Of a DNA stretch of 64,000 nt, positions 12,099-24,123 are shown one piece after another. The first letter of the stretch is position 1. Every line of letters starts with the position of its first letter. This stretch comes from Monomorium pharaonis (lineage: Eukaryota; Arthropoda; Insecta; Hymenoptera; Formicidae). A model generated the notes under the pieces. That model saw nothing but the letters and a program-made list of their open reading frames with translations, had not been told where the DNA came from and did no database searches. A program made the position numbers and the translations under genes. The stretch lies in the NCBI RefSeq assembly GCF_013373865.1, contig NC_050471.1, positions 14,016,983-14,080,982 on the forward strand. The letters are read 5' to 3'.

Positions 12099-12931
12099 AC
12101 ATAAGTGTGTGTTTGTATGTATACATAGATTACTAAGTTTAGACATATAACACGTTTTGATACTAAGTTTTGTTTAACAAATTATCTATAGAAAATAAAA
12201 ATTTATGTGTAAAAATGTTAAAATAGATTGTATTTATTAATAGTTAGTTTAAATCTGAATGCATATATTGATATTTTTTTTAAGTTTTTAGTTATTATAA
12301 AGGACTTTATATTTTTATAACAATTTATATTATAAGAATATTTAAATATGTATTAAATTTATATTATAATCAATATGCAATTTGTATTTTTTTATACATT
12401 TCTATAATATTATATAATTATTTGCGTAAAATAAAAATTACTTAATGCAAAAATACACTTTTTAATTATTTCTGACAAAGAATATTGCATTTGCAACCTT
12501 TTTGATGGGTTCTAAAAAATACAATTATAAAGTTTACAAATTTATTACAAACTGTACATAAATAACAAGTGTATTATATTATAACTTGAAACATGAGGAA
12601 GTATGCATATCACAAACTTTGTCTTAAAAACTAAATTATACATTAGTATAAAAATAAAGTTAATACAAAAATAAAAGTATTTCTTTGGTATATCTACCAT
12701 TTTTTACAAACTAGATTTTTTAAATTACTTTGATAAATAAAAGCTTTTTCACATTTAAAACAAAAATAAAATTTAAAAAATCAAACTTATTACAAAAAGA
12801 TAAAATCTTTTTATATTTAAAACAAAGTAATTAATAAAATCTTGAAAAAACTTATTATAGAAAAATGCAATGTACTTATATTTATATTGTACTACAAAAA
12901 ACGCAAAATTTTCCATTTTTTAAATAAAATA
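12099..12931. other. Spacer between the two Harbinger-1 genes
   Basis: AT-rich DNA between two convergent stop codons, with no coding frame. It would hold both 3' UTRs. Confidence 0.5.
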
Positions 12932-13924
12932 TCACTTTTCTGGTAATGGCGCAGTCAGGATATCCATAATCTTTTTTTTTTTGATATTTTTCTCTTTTTC
13001 TGGAATATTGTTAAATAGCACTTTTATAAATTCTATGAAAGCATTACCTGCTGTTGAAACTTGATTTTCCATATAATTTGATATTCTATGACTCATTTGC
13101 ATTAATGTTTGTTCTAATTCTTTTGTTTCGTCAATCTTTCGTTTTTTCATCTTTGGTGCATAATTGTTTTTGTCATATTTAATATTATAAATGTGCTGCT
13201 CGTTAACACTTTCATTTTCCTTATTTGATCCACTTGCAACATTTTCTGACTCGGTACTATTATCTTCATCAATTACACTCGGTTGAGATTTTGTGCAATT
13301 AGTGTAGCTTCTGAAAATAAATAAACAAATAAATAAATAAATGTGTGTTACAGTTTTAATATATTAAAAAAATTAATTTAATATATTACTTTACTTTCGT
13401 CTTTTGATTACATTGTCTAAAAATGCTAACTGAGAAAAGAAAGGAAATTGAGTAGATTTAGTAGCAGCACTTCCACTTTTAGATTCAGTTTCAGTCTTCC
13501 TTTTGTCTCTATTATATTGATCTCTCATTAAAATACATCTTTTTTGACAATACGAAGGAGTATACATGTCACCTAACAAAAAAATTTTTTTAATTAATAG
13601 AATTACATTATTTTAATTATTAATATTATTTTAATTATTACATGATTTATTGGATGAATAAAATTTTTATTGTTTACCACAAGTTTGGATCATTATTTTA
13701 GATATTTCAATCCAAGCATTTTGTTTCATTATACAATCCTTAAAATTAATGTTACTTTTATCATATAAAAATGGGCGTTCTCTATATAATTCAATGAGAA
13801 GCTCATCACCAGTCTTTTCTTTAATAGTAATACATGTAGGATCACAATCATTATCACAGTCAATTATACTGCTTTCGTCAGATACATCCGCAATAGTTTT
13901 ACAATAATCAAAATGATCTGACAT
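12932..13924 (-). CDS. MADF-domain accessory protein of Harbinger-1
   Basis: Read on the - strand as exons 13924-13678, 13572-13395 and 13310-12932 (GT/AG borders), 804 nt, 267 residues. An earlier TTG in the same frame is not a plausible eukaryotic start, so I use the ATG at 13924. Residues about 41-135 form a MADF (Myb/SANT-like in Adf-1) domain: ELLIELYRERPFLYD near the start, a central WIEI helix, then RCILMRDQYNRDKRK and FPFFSQLAFLD. The middle is acidic and Ser/Asn-rich. A basic KMKKRKID tract (possible nuclear localisation signal) precedes a C-terminal helical stretch resembling BESS-like interaction segments. It is the expected partner of the transposase encoded convergently upstream. 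Confidence 0.85.
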
Positions 13925-14024
13925 CTTTTTATTTTTTGTAGCACTCAAAGATATTCCAAGAAATTTTCTGTTTAAAAAACAAAATTAAAGTTAAAATAAT
14001 TTAAAAGACACATTAAAAATATTT

Positions 14025-14349
14025 TTAATACAATATATTTTAAAACAAAAAATATTAATTAATCTAACTTAAAAAACTTGTAAACAATTGCTGATTATTG
14101 TGATTAATTTAATAAAGAGACGAATACAAATGAATCATTGCCTTAATTTATAAATAAAATTATTTATATTTTATTTTAGCATATTTATTAATAAATTATT
14201 AAAATATATATTACTGCTTACCTCTGCCGTTGCACTTTCTTCACCACTAGTATACTCTACGTCACTCAACATGTACGACTCTACGTTTTTCTCTGCCTTA
14301 CCCTACGACTACGACTGCGACACCTACGTCTCGCTCTCTGCCTTCGGCC
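14025..14349 (-). repeat. Harbinger-1 right terminal inverted repeat
   Basis: Reverse complement of the left terminal repeat, ending GGCC at 14349 next to the TAA duplication. Confidence 0.85.
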
Positions 14350-14352
14350 TAA

Positions 14353-15037
14353 GAGTTCAGATCACGCACAGCCAGTAGTAAGTCATTCACTCAAAATCGT
14401 TTTATTTTGTTCGCTTCCTTCATTTAATATACTGTTGTCACTTCAGTGAACAACTATCTTTGACTTAACCGATCTCGACAATCGATAAGGCGGGAACGTC
14501 GGAAGCAAGTCAGAGCGGCACGGGCTATTCTCAATCAAACATACAGGGAGTTTTTGGAGGCGACACGTTACCCGAGGACTCACCTCGAGTCCCTCCTTCC
14601 TTTCCGATCCGCGAGGACTTACCTCGGTTACACGACATTTTCCCGAAAACTAGATGAGAAAATATTGGTACCAGCAAAATTCTCTAGGCAATATCGTTTC
14701 AATTTCTGCAGGTTAGTAACACTTAAACTAGTAAATCCAAGGTTTGCAGAGTCGGTTTTGACGTATGCGCGCGTATGTGTCAAACAATAAATATTGTATA
14801 AGTGATTTATGACATTTGATTTAATAAATAAATAAAATTACACAAATAACTAAAAATATAGTGCATAGAGATGAGCAAGGTGAACAAATGTTCTATATAT
14901 TTATATGTGAAAGAACAAATTATTATATTTATAATATATTAATATATTATATTATATTATATTACATTGTATTATTATATTATATTATATTATATCATAT
15001 TATATTTTATTAATTTTCAGTTTCTTTAATGTGTCTT
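14353..15037 (+). repeat. Unclassified repeat DNA with a dispersed segment
   Basis: About 14570-14745 contains a segment (CACCTCGAGTCCCTCC ... ACACGACATTTTCCCGAAAA ... ATTTCTGCAGGTTAGTAACA) whose near-identical inverted copy lies at about 49388-49505. A sequence present in two places is probably transposon-derived, perhaps an LTR or leader; CTGCAG|GTTAGT would serve as a splice donor. From 14936 to 15000 there is a TATAT-type repeat. Confidence 0.55.
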
Positions 15038-16088
15038 CCCATATAGCACAGAAACCTTTCAGAGATATTTCAGAAAAGTTTCAAGTGAAAAGTGAAACAT
15101 TTCAGAAACGTTTCGAAATGTTTTTGAGACAGCTCTCAGACAGCTCTGAGATAGCAAAATGTCCGCGATGCTTGCACTTGAAACATTTCTGAAAGTGTAC
15201 TGAAAGGTTGCTGATACATATTTGCAACCTTTCTGAAAACAGTCAGAAATGTTTCAAGTGCAAGCATCGCGGACATTTTGCTATCTCAGAGCTGTCTCAG
15301 AACTGTCTCAGAAATATTTTGAAACGTTTCTGAAATGATTTACTTTTCACTTGAAACATTTCTGAAATATCTCTGAAAGATTTCTGTGCTATGTAATAGG
15401 TGCACTACACGCAGAAAAAGGATTCGTTACCAAAGCTAAAATTTTTAGCCATGAAAGATGTGTCTTTAAGACACAATAATAAATATCACGTAGGCCCCGA
15501 GAACTCACTACGATAGCATAGGTTGATCCGTTTTCTGGCACCGTGATCTGCTTTATGTAGCTTGTGAAGTGTAAATTGCATTACGAGAAAGGTGTCGCGT
15601 GCATCACCTAGTGACGATCCGCGAACAATATATGTGCTGGATTATTTCATAAGAAAGTTTTTAAAGATAACTCAATTGAAAGTTTTCAAGATAGCGTGTG
15701 TGAAAGATGTAAAAAATAACTCAACTGAAAAATTTATTAAATTATTTTATGTGAAAGGTTTTGGAAATAATTCAATTGAAAAGTCTGTAAAAATATGTCA
15801 AATGAAATGTTTTAGGGATAACTCAACTAAAAGTTTCAAATTTATTGCATGTGAAAGATTTCAGAAAAAAACTCTTTTGAAAGTTTGTTAAATTGTTTCA
15901 TGTGAAAGGTTTCAGAAATAATTAAACGGAAAGGTCTGTAAAAATATTTCATACGGAAGGTTTCAGAAATATTTTTGTTGAAACATTTCAAATGACATAT
16001 TACAGAATTCTTTCAGAATTGTTGCACATGGACTGTGAAAGGTTGAAACCTTTCTGAAAGCTTTCTGAAACAATCTGTGCTATATGAG
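15038..16088. mobile_element. Foldback element, TTTCAGAAA-word family
   Basis: Ends CCCATATAGCACAGAAACC (15038) and the complement of CTCATATAGCACAGA (to 16088), with TT on both sides (15036-15037, 16089-16090). An inner hairpin covers 15043-15395: CACAGAAACCTTTCAGAGA is answered by its complement near 15380, with GCAAAATGTCCGCGATGC in both arms. From 15590 on, degenerate GAAAGGTTT/AACTCAATTGAAAA units repeat every 50-60 bp. The frame at 15592-15891 is a product of these repeats, not a gene. Confidence 0.75.
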
Positions 16089-16479
16089 TTTATAAACACC
16101 ATGATTGAGTTCTCGAATCTTCGTCTTGGAATCATTCAGATTTCAATGAAATAAAATTAATAGAAGCATAAAGAAGGAAGATGGAAAGAAATAAATGAAG
16201 AATAGATAAATATAAGTAAATATCAGATAAGTAGCTAATATTTTTATAGAATAAAAAATTGTGTATCCTATGTGCTTTTTGTAATCGTAGAGGAACTAGC
16301 TGATTCCTTTTTTGAATTAATTTTTTCTTTCAGCTTTCCTGTCAATCATTTGCTTGTAGAATGTTGACAACCGGAAAACATTCCCCTGTCGAGTGAAACT
16401 ACCAAATTCTGAGCCTACTACGTTCTTGAGTGTACCAAAATTGTAAGCAAAAAAGTTGAAATCACATTGTAGCATTAAG
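16089..16479. other. Spacer, no gene seen
   Basis: Ordinary AT-rich sequence between the foldback element and Harbinger-2, with no ORF, repeat end or RNA signal. Confidence 0.45.
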
Positions 16480-17109
16480 TAAGGGTACATTCCAAAATCT
16501 ACTGCCAGTACTGACAGTACTGTTTTTTCGTTCCGAAATTGTTTTCAGTGTGCTGTCAGCAACTGAAAATTACTATCTGTTCTACAAAAATAGACCCTAG
16601 GGAATTACTGACTTCCGGCTAATTTTACACATTGTCCGGAGGCCGGAGGTAGTGCAAATCCAGTAAAGCATATGGCCGCCGTCCGCCGTACACTAATGTG
16701 TATAATTAAAATTGATGAGATTGTTTAAAAATTAATTGTAACAATGGAAACTGTTCGATACAAACTTATTGATGGCGATAATAACATTTATGAAGTGTTT
16801 TTTACACCTGAAGAGTATGCCAAAGCAGCGTCTGGTAAGAAAGATATACGTTCCTACCTTTAACCTATAAAGCATTATTTTTTAACAATAATAAATTATT
16901 TTTAACTTTCATTTTAATAATGTATATAATTTATATTTAAACAGATGGGAATTATGCAGCAAACATTTTAGGGAATATAAAAAAGGCAGGCATAAGTTCA
17001 GTAGACAAAGAAAATGATAGAAGTCAGGAAAAGGAAAGGGAATTAGACGAAAACAAAAATTCTGATACAGCTGCATAGTCACGGAATGCAACATTACAAT
17101 TTGTGTCTT

Positions 17110-18601
17110 CCCAGATAACATAGGACGTCCTCAGGATCATCCTGAATATGTCCCGGGATGTCCTGGGATCTTGTCAGGATATAATAGTTGTATTATTGTA
17201 AATATTTTATGTATAAATTTGACTTTTAAAGTAAGTTTAGAATGTTAAATTCTGTAATAGTATTAATATAAATTGAAATTTTACTCATGTCTTGAGGACA
17301 TCCTTGGGATGTCCTGAGGATATATGTATTTTAGCTGAAAACGTTATTCTTAAAATATTGTATAAAGAGTTTCATTAGCTACAAAATGTCTGAAAATAAA
17401 CTAAATATAATGACTGTATAAATACCAGACATTTTAGATAGCCCAGAATGTTCTAAGAATATGATATTTTGAAAGTCCTCAAGACGTCCTAAGAGAGTCC
17501 TCAGGACATCCTACGAAAGTCCTCAGAACATCCTAAAATAGTATTCAGGGACATCCTGGACGTATAGTAATTTTTGAAAAAGACGGGTAAATTAATATAG
17601 CAAGTGAGAAATCTTTGAATATCGTACGTATTTCTAGAATGTATTGCAAAATCAAATGTGTAAAAATGTTGAATCTTACTTCAAAGTAAGATTGAATGTC
17701 TACATTTATTGAAACAATATGGCATATTAGCAATACTAAAAAATTATAAAAGATGACATTAAATAATTTTTTTATTTTATTTTATACAAACGGCGCAAAA
17801 ACAGTTTTTTTAATAAGTTATTCCACATGCTATTTCGCGCGCATATGTAAAAATGATTTTAAAAAACTGTAAAACTTTATATTTATTTATAAAAATATAA
17901 GTGAACTATATATGTTTCATCCTTCTGACAACATCTACTGTAATGATCTATAACAAATATGTATGCATAAACAAGAAATACTCATGGATCATCACGAAGC
18001 GTTAGGAAGCGTATGGTCTTCGAAGTCAAGCATCGTCGGCGATGGTTGATACTTGGATGGGTGACCGTTTTCTCGGGTACAGAGATTAAACATGCTTTAA
18101 CAGGTACAACTGTCGCTGAAACATGTATAGTCTCTTCTTCCTCTTACAAAATTATCGTAGAGATAATTTAAACTTTTAATTTTTTGTTAAAGTTTTTTTT
18201 CAATTCTCAAAAACTGTTAAAAATACTTAGAAATATTTAAAAAATTTTCTAAATTAATCGGAATTTTTTATTTTTTAAATTTTTCTGAGAAACGTTTCAA
18301 TTCTTATAAAAAATTGATACATTTATCAAAAATCCTAAAAAGAAAAAATCTAAAAAATCTGACAAAAAGTGGTCATTGTTTGCTATTCCTGAGGATGTCC
18401 TGAGGAAATCCTATGGTATCCTCAGAACATCCGATGGACTGTCCTCAGGATGTCCTGAAGACTAAAAAGTGGCGCTCGTTTGCTATTCCTCAGGATGTCC
18501 TGAGGACGTCCCGGGATAAAATCAGGATGTCCTCAGGATATCCACGAAGTCCGTCCTGGACGTCCTGAGGACGTCCTAAGGACGTCCGTGTGCTATCTGA
18601 G
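17110..18601. mobile_element. Foldback element copy 1, GGACGTCC-word family
   Basis: Ends CCCAGATAACATAGGACGTC (17110) and the complement of CTCAGATAGCACACGGACGT (to 18601), with TT on both sides (17108-17109, 18602-18603). Arms are packed with the palindromic word GGACGTCC/GGATGTCC separated by TGAGGA. Sequence 17430-18601 is the inverse of the copy at 18630-21394. At 17406-17433 it also holds an inverted copy of the Myb/SANT gene sequence found at 21394-21421. The core contains the 5S-like segment at about 17995-18100. No protein is encoded. Confidence 0.85.
17990..18100 (+). other. 5S rRNA-derived segment in foldback core
   Basis: AAGTCAAGCATCGTCGGCG followed by ATACTTGGATGGGTGACCG matches the central half of eukaryotic 5S rRNA, which carries the Pol III internal control region (box A, intermediate element, box C). 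The 5S 5' and 3' ends are absent, so it is not a 5S gene. It could be a relic of a 5S-derived SINE or a recruited Pol III promoter. Confidence 0.8.
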
Positions 18602-19079
18602 TTTATACCAAGAATATGAGTCACAATTGCCCAGATAGCACACGGATGTCCTTAGGGCATCCTCAGGACGTCCAGGACGGACTTCGTGGATATCCTGAGG
18701 AATAGCAAACAAGCGCCACTTTTTAGTCCTCAGGACATCGTCAGGACAGTCCACCGGACGACCTGAGAATACCATAGGATTTCCTCAGGACATCCTCAGG
18801 AATAGCAAACAATGACTTTTTATTAGATTTTTTAGATTTTTTTTTTAAGATTTTTGATAAATGTATTGATTTTTTATAAGAATTAAAACGTTTTTTAGAA
18901 AAATTTAAAAAATAAAAAATTCCGATTAATTTAGAAAATTTTTTAATATTTCTAAGTATTTTTAAGAGTTTTGAGAATAGAAAAAAACTTTAACAAAAAA
19001 TTAAAAGTTCAAATTATTTCTACGATAATTTTGTAAAAGGAAGAATTAAGACTATACATGTTTCAGCCAAGCGACAGTC

Positions 19080-19180
19080 GTACCTGTTAAAGCATGTTTA
19101 ATCTCTGTACCAGAGAAAACGGTCACCCATCCAAGTGTCAACCTTTGCCGACGTTGCTTGACTTCGAAGACCATACGCAT
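19080..19180 (-). other. 5S rRNA-derived segment, second copy
   Basis: Reverse-strand counterpart of the segment at 17990-18100: CGGTCACCCATCCAAGTGTC and CGACGTTGCTTGACTT are visible on the + strand. It lies in the core of the second GGACGTCC-family element. Confidence 0.8.
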
Positions 19181-19654
19181 CATAACCCAGGTAGCAAGAT
19201 GTCGTCTAATTGACGGCATTTTTTGGTCATTTTATGACGAACCAGACGTCATAATGTCGAGATAAAATGACGTCTAAATGTCGTAAAACTGACGTACATT
19301 TGTCTCATCTTAACGACGTCATATATTGATGTCAAAAATACGTCATTATATTCATATTATTGCCATTTTCATTTGTTAACGTCATTTTCAAGAAGCTAGT
19401 ATCGTACATTTGACGGTATTTTATTGTTATTTTTATGACAAAACATAGGTTTTTAGATTAAATCTAATCAAGACGACATTTTATCGTCATTTTTATGACT
19501 ATCTCAGATAGTAAAAGCCGTTATTTTGACGTTTAAAAAAATATTTTGGGTACATGTCCTATATATGCAGTACTTGTATTATAAAAATATCGAAATAACA
19601 TAATTATAATGTAAAAAAAAAATTTACGTTGTTTCTCAACAAACATCGTGACCC

Positions 19655-19765
19655 ACCACACCATAATCACATTTGGGATTGCCTAACTTCCGCGGTCACC
19701 CATCCAATTCTGAACCGCCGTCGACGTTGCTTGACTTCGAAGATCATACGCTACCTAGCACTTTG
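19655..19765 (-). other. 5S rRNA-derived segment, third copy
   Basis: GCGGTCACCCATCCAATTCT and CGACGTTGCTTGACTTCGAA on the + strand are complementary to 5S box C and box A. The flank continues with the same core sequence (GATGATCCATGAACA..., TTGTTATAGATCA) found in the GGACGTCC family, although the arms differ. Confidence 0.75.
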
Positions 19766-19984
19766 TGATGATCCATGAACACTTGATGCGCACGAATACA
19801 TATTTGTTATAGATCAGTTCAATAGATGCGAGAAACATGAAACTTGTAGTTAACTAATATTTTTATAAATAAATATAAATTTACAGGTTTTTTCCTGATT
19901 TTTACATATGCGAAATAACATGTAGAATAACTTATAAAAATATGTTTTTGCTCTGTTCTTTCGATAAAGCTAAATTACACCTTA

Positions 19985-20351
19985 GAATGCAATATTTATA
20001 AAATATTTATAAAATATTTATAATATTTATTTAAATATTTTATAAATATTTATCCAAATATTTTATAAATATTTTTGTGGTCTTAGATTTGACAAATCAC
20101 AAAGATTTATCATAAATATTATAAAAATATTTATGAAATATTTATAAATATTTACAAAATATTACTTATACAAATCTTTATCTTTTATTTACCATAAATA
20201 TTATATAAAATATTTAGTCTATATTTTAATAATATGTTGAATACAAATTTTTTTCTTCGTGTATATAAAATATGTGTAAAATATTTATATAATATTTTGA
20301 AAAAATAAATATTAATAAATATTTATCATAAATATTATGTGCTGTCTGGGA
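19985..20351. mobile_element. ATATTTATAAA-family foldback fragment
   Basis: Dense AAATATTTATAAA words, ending ATGTGCTGTCTGGG at 20351, the same terminus as the element at 7070-8516. The left end lacks a clear CCCAGACAGCAC, so it is truncated. Confidence 0.65.
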
Positions 20352-21956
20352 TGATTCTAAAATATTGATAGTATTAATTATATAAAATATTGTATTAATT
20401 TTAATAATGTTGTTTGTTAACCAATCTTTAAATAATGATTAATAGTTATAGGTAGCAAGGTGTCGTCCACTAGACCTCAATAATTCGTCATTTGAGGTCA
20501 AATCGTCAATTATTACAAAGAATTATAGTTAACGTCAGTAATTAATCACTAATAAAACCTTATTAATACGTCGTAAAATGATCAATTAACTGACGTTATT
20601 AATTAGTCAAGAATATGACGTCGAAAATACGTTGTAGGATGGATAAATGACTGACGTAATTAATAGGTCAAAAAATGACGTTACTATTACGTCTTAATTT
20701 GGTAACATGACGTCTGCGACCTTAAATGACGAATTATTGACGTCGTATTAACGTCACCTTGCTGCCTGGGAACCCTTCATGATGATCCAAGAGTACTTTT
20801 TGTTTATGCATTTGTTATAGATCATTACAATAGATGTTGTCAGAAGGATGAAACGTATATAGTTAACTTATATTTTTATAAATAAATAAGTTTTACAGTT
20901 TTTTAAAATCATTTTTCCATATGCGCGCGAAATAGCATGTAGAATAACTTATTAAAAAAACTGTTTTTGCTCCGTTCGTATAAAATAAAAAAATTATTTA
21001 ATGTCATCTTTTAGTGTTGTTAATAATTTTTTAGTGTTGTTAATATGCCACATTGTTTCAATAAGTGTAGACATTCAGTCTGACTTTGAAGTCAACATTT
21101 TTACACATTTGATTTTGCAATACATTCTAGAAATACGTACAATATTCAAAGATTTCTCACTTGCTATATTAATTTACCCGTCTTTTTCAAAAATTAATAT
21201 ACGTCCAGGATGTCCCTGAATACTGTTTTAGGAGGTCCTGAGAACTTTCGTAGGATGTCCTGAAGACTCTCTTAGGACGTCCTAAGGACTGTCTTAGGAT
21301 GTCCTGAGGACTGTTTTAGAATGTCCTGAGGACTGTCTTAGGATGTCCTGAGGACTTTCAGGATATCATATTCTTAGAACATTCTGTGCTATCTAAAATG
21401 TCTGGTATTTATAGAGTCATAACGTCGATGAAGATGATGTATAAGAAAATTAAAGACCACAATGGGAAATCAGAAAATGATCGACAAACATGGCAATACT
21501 TTGAGCTAATGGAACAAATTTTCGGTAAAAAATCGTGGATAAAACCTTTGTCAACCTTTACTTCGGCCACGAATATTTCTGATGCACAGGACATAGCGGC
21601 GACAAGTTTTGAACCATCTCCAACAAAAATTAAGATGACTACCATCGTCGATAAGTATTTAAATGAAATGATTGAAAGTAAGGAACGATCTCGAGAGGAA
21701 AAGAGCAAAAGGCATGCGGCAACTATGCAAAGACTTGATATACTTAATAGTCTGTTGCAAAAATTAATTGATAGAAAGGATGAATAAGAGTACTTTTTTT
21801 AAAAAGTAAAAAAAATATTGAAGCGTTTGTTTCTATTTTCTAAAAATTATATTTTAAAAAACATTATACTATATTTTATAACTTCGTCTTAGGAACTTGT
21901 CAGAGTGTGATAACTAAATATAAAATATTACTCATTTATTAAAAAATAGCTATTAA

Positions 21957-22428
21957 CCGGTTGACTGTGTATGACGGCTATAATCGCAACATAGAAAAAA
22001 TTAAGTAAAACTTTCTGAATTTGCTTGAAACTTGTTACTCGGGGGTTTCTGAAGTCGCTGATTACGAATCCAAAGTCAGATATACAAAATTCAAAATGGA
22101 GGATCCAATATGGCGGATCAAAATTACAAAAAATGGTTTAATTTTTATTAAATTTGGTACCCTTGTTTTTTGGGTCTTTGAATCCGAATATAAAATCAAA
22201 ATTTAAAAATGGCGGATGCAATATGGCTTTAAAATAGTAATTCCGTCTATTTTTTTGTAATTTTGATCCGCCATATTGGACCCATTTTTAATTTTGTAAA
22301 TCTGATATCCTATTCGGATTCAGAGACCCAAAAAACACAAGGGTACCAAGTTTCATAATAATCCGATGAACTTTCTTTTCAACAGACTTTTGGCCCAAAT
22401 AGTAAAATTCTCTTACACAGCCAATGGG
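21957..22428. mobile_element. piggyBac-like MITE with TTAA duplication
   Basis: TTAA at 21953-21956 and 22429-22432. Ends CCGGTTGACTGTGTATGA and the complement of CCCATTGGCTGTGTAAGA. Inside is an inverted repeat of ATGGCGGATC / GATCCGCCAT segments. It lies in the spacer between the two Harbinger-2 genes. Confidence 0.8.
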
Positions 22429-22465
22429 TTAAAAGGCATTATACATATTATATTATACAATAGTA

Positions 22466-22526
22466 TTGTTCGTTTTGTCTGTTCTGGGTCTACTCGCAGC
22501 AAACCCAGAACAGACAAAACGAACAA
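22466..22526. repeat. 61-bp perfect hairpin
   Basis: TTGTTCGTTTTGTCTGTTCT plus GGGT is followed, after 13 bp, by its exact complement. It may be a tiny MITE or a structured transcript element. No duplication was assigned. Confidence 0.65.
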
Positions 22527-22587
22527 GGCTAATAATACAACATATTTACAAAGTTATTAGTAAGAAGAGAAAAATCAAATGTAGAAT

Positions 22588-22792
22588 TGTAAGCATTCGT
22601 GAGATCGAAATGTTTGATAACTTCAAAGAGATAATACACTGTTTTATTTCAAATATATATTTGTTTGCGAAGTGAAGGTTGTGTAATATTATAGCATTTG
22701 TAAGCATTCGTAAAACTGAAATGTTCAACAATCTCAAAGGTATTAATATTTTATTTCAAATATATATTTTGTTTGCAAAGTGAAGGTTGTGT
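22588..22792. repeat. Two-copy tandem duplication
   Basis: A unit of about 110 bp beginning GTAAGCATTCGT and ending GTGAAGGTTGTGTAAT occurs twice in a row with about 85 percent similarity. It is non-coding and lies just beyond the Harbinger-2 transposase stop. Confidence 0.7.
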
Positions 22793-24123
22793 AATTATAA
22801 GGAGATATAATAAAGTTACTATTGTGTATTGGCAATTAATAGGCTGACAAACAATGTTGACATTTTAGGATAAATTATTTTTACAATACAAATAAATTCT
22901 TTTTACTTTTAATAGCGTTTTTATTTTCAATAGCTTTACAAGTATTGTATAATATAAAATGGATAAAAAAAAGATTTTATAAATTTAATAAATAATTCAA
23001 TACAATATTATTAGCTCTGGAAATTCATAGCAAACAGAGACCACTGCCATGATGAACATTTCCAAATTATAGTGTTATTGTAATCTAATATTGAGATGAT
23101 CCCTAATCCTATCACGTTTTTCCATGCCTTGTGCATGCAGTATTGCATTCAAATTTTTCACACGGTTTTCAAAGCGATCTTCCACTATTAATGGAATTTC
23201 AACCATATCATTTCTAATTAAGCATATATTATGCAAAACACAGCATGCCATAATATAATTCGGAATGCGATCGGTTCTTCTTACAGGTAACCTAACAGAA
23301 TTCGAAACCGTGATTTTAAGAGACCAATTGAACGCTCAACTATCATTCTTGTCGATGATAAACAATAATTATAGTTTGTTTGTCTCTCAGTCAATCGACC
23401 ATTATCCTTGTAAAAAACGAGCAAACTCTTTTGAATTTTATAAGCAGCGTCACCAATTAAATGAGTATTATTTAGAAATTTAGCTGAATCATTACAGAAA
23501 TCTTGCAATCCCGAAACACCAAAGACTCTCTAATCGTATACTGAGCCTGGATATCCCATGTAGCAATGTATAAATTTCATGGCGTGGTCACATACTACCT
23601 ATAATTTAAATTATTTGATTATTAGTTCAACATATTATTATTATTGTATAATTTAATAAATATACCACCATACTTGTAATTGAATTGAATGATATCCTTT
23701 CCGATTGATATATCCTTCATGATTTTTTTTTTTTGGAGCATCTATTTTTACATGTGTCCCAACAATTGCTCCCAGTATATACACCGGGAAATCCTTTCAT
23801 TTCTTGAAAGATCCTCGAGGATACCATTGCTTCTTCTTCTGTGGGCCATTTAATGTCAAACTCTCGAATACTAGTAAGAGCATTCATAACTCGCCGTACT
23901 GATCGCACAGCAGTAGCTTTACCAATGTTAAAGCGATCACATATTGATCTAAAAAGTAAAATTAATTATTCGTAATATCAAACTTGCATTTTTTTATTAA
24001 ACTATTATTTTATCTTAAATCGTATCTCACCTGTATGAATCCGGGTTGCAAAGGTCCAAATTGTCATCAACAATTGCTTTTCTGGAGAAATAGGAAATCG
24101 GTTGAGTCCTTCATTTTTTTATA

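Larger units (their letters stand above)
10079..14349. mobile_element. Harbinger-1: complete autonomous PIF/Harbinger transposon
   Basis: A 4,271-bp element with TAA directly repeated on each side (10076-10078 and 14350-14352), the 3-bp duplication typical of PIF/Harbinger. The ends start GGCCGAAGGCAGAGAGCGAG and form inverted repeats of about 320 bp. Inside are two convergent genes: a four-exon DDE transposase (+) and a three-exon MADF DNA-binding protein (-). Both frames can be assembled without stops or frameshifts. Harbinger elements normally encode such a pair, the Myb/SANT-like protein helping DNA binding and nuclear import of the transposase. This is the most intact mobile element in the window. 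Confidence 0.93.
19186..20770. mobile_element. Foldback/composite element, GACGTC-word family, nested
   Basis: Ends CCCAGGTAGCAAGATGTCGT (19186) and the complement of CCCAGGCAGCAAGGTGACGT (20770), with AA on both sides (19184-19185, 20771-20772). Because the host element exists as an inverted copy at 17430-18601, the empty site can be compared. It supports a 2-bp AA duplication. Arms carry GACGTC/TGACGT words. A second left-type end (AGGTAGCAAGGTGTCGTC) at about 20454 suggests a smaller element or internal duplication. It also holds a 5S-like core (19655-19765) and an ATATTTATAAA-family fragment. Confidence 0.75.
18630..21394. mobile_element. Foldback element copy 2, GGACGTCC-word family
   Basis: Starts CCCAGATAGCACACGG at 18630 and ends CTGTGCTATCT at 21394, the terminal GGG apparently lost. 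Apart from the nested element at 19186-20770 it is the reverse complement of 17430-18601. The two copies lie head to head, separated by 28 bp of the host Myb/SANT gene. The target duplication is not recognisable because gene sequence is missing at its right border. Confidence 0.8.
16744..21787 (+). pseudogene. Myb/SANT-like accessory gene of Harbinger-2, interrupted twice
   Basis: Exon 16744-16834 (METVRYKLIDGD...) joins 16945 onward. An in-frame TAG at 17076-17078 stands where a Trp codon is likely, followed by SRNATLQFV. The frame meets the element at 17110, and resumes after it (18602) as LYQEYESQL when the TT duplication is removed. It is then cut by a second element at 18630 and resumes at 21395 as KMSGIYRVI...KKIKDHNG...WQYFELMEQIFGKK, ending LIDRKDE at 21787. 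Roughly 100 bp of the DNA-binding domain appears lost at the second insertion. The pattern (Trp-rich helix, then KWK/GIYR-type motif and a basic C-terminus) fits the Myb/SANT-like proteins of Harbinger elements. It is not functional as it stands. Confidence 0.75.

Noticed and set aside
17990..18100. A functional 5S rRNA gene
   Set aside because: Only the central half matches 5S rRNA; the terminal stem strands are absent, and the segment recurs inside mobile element cores.
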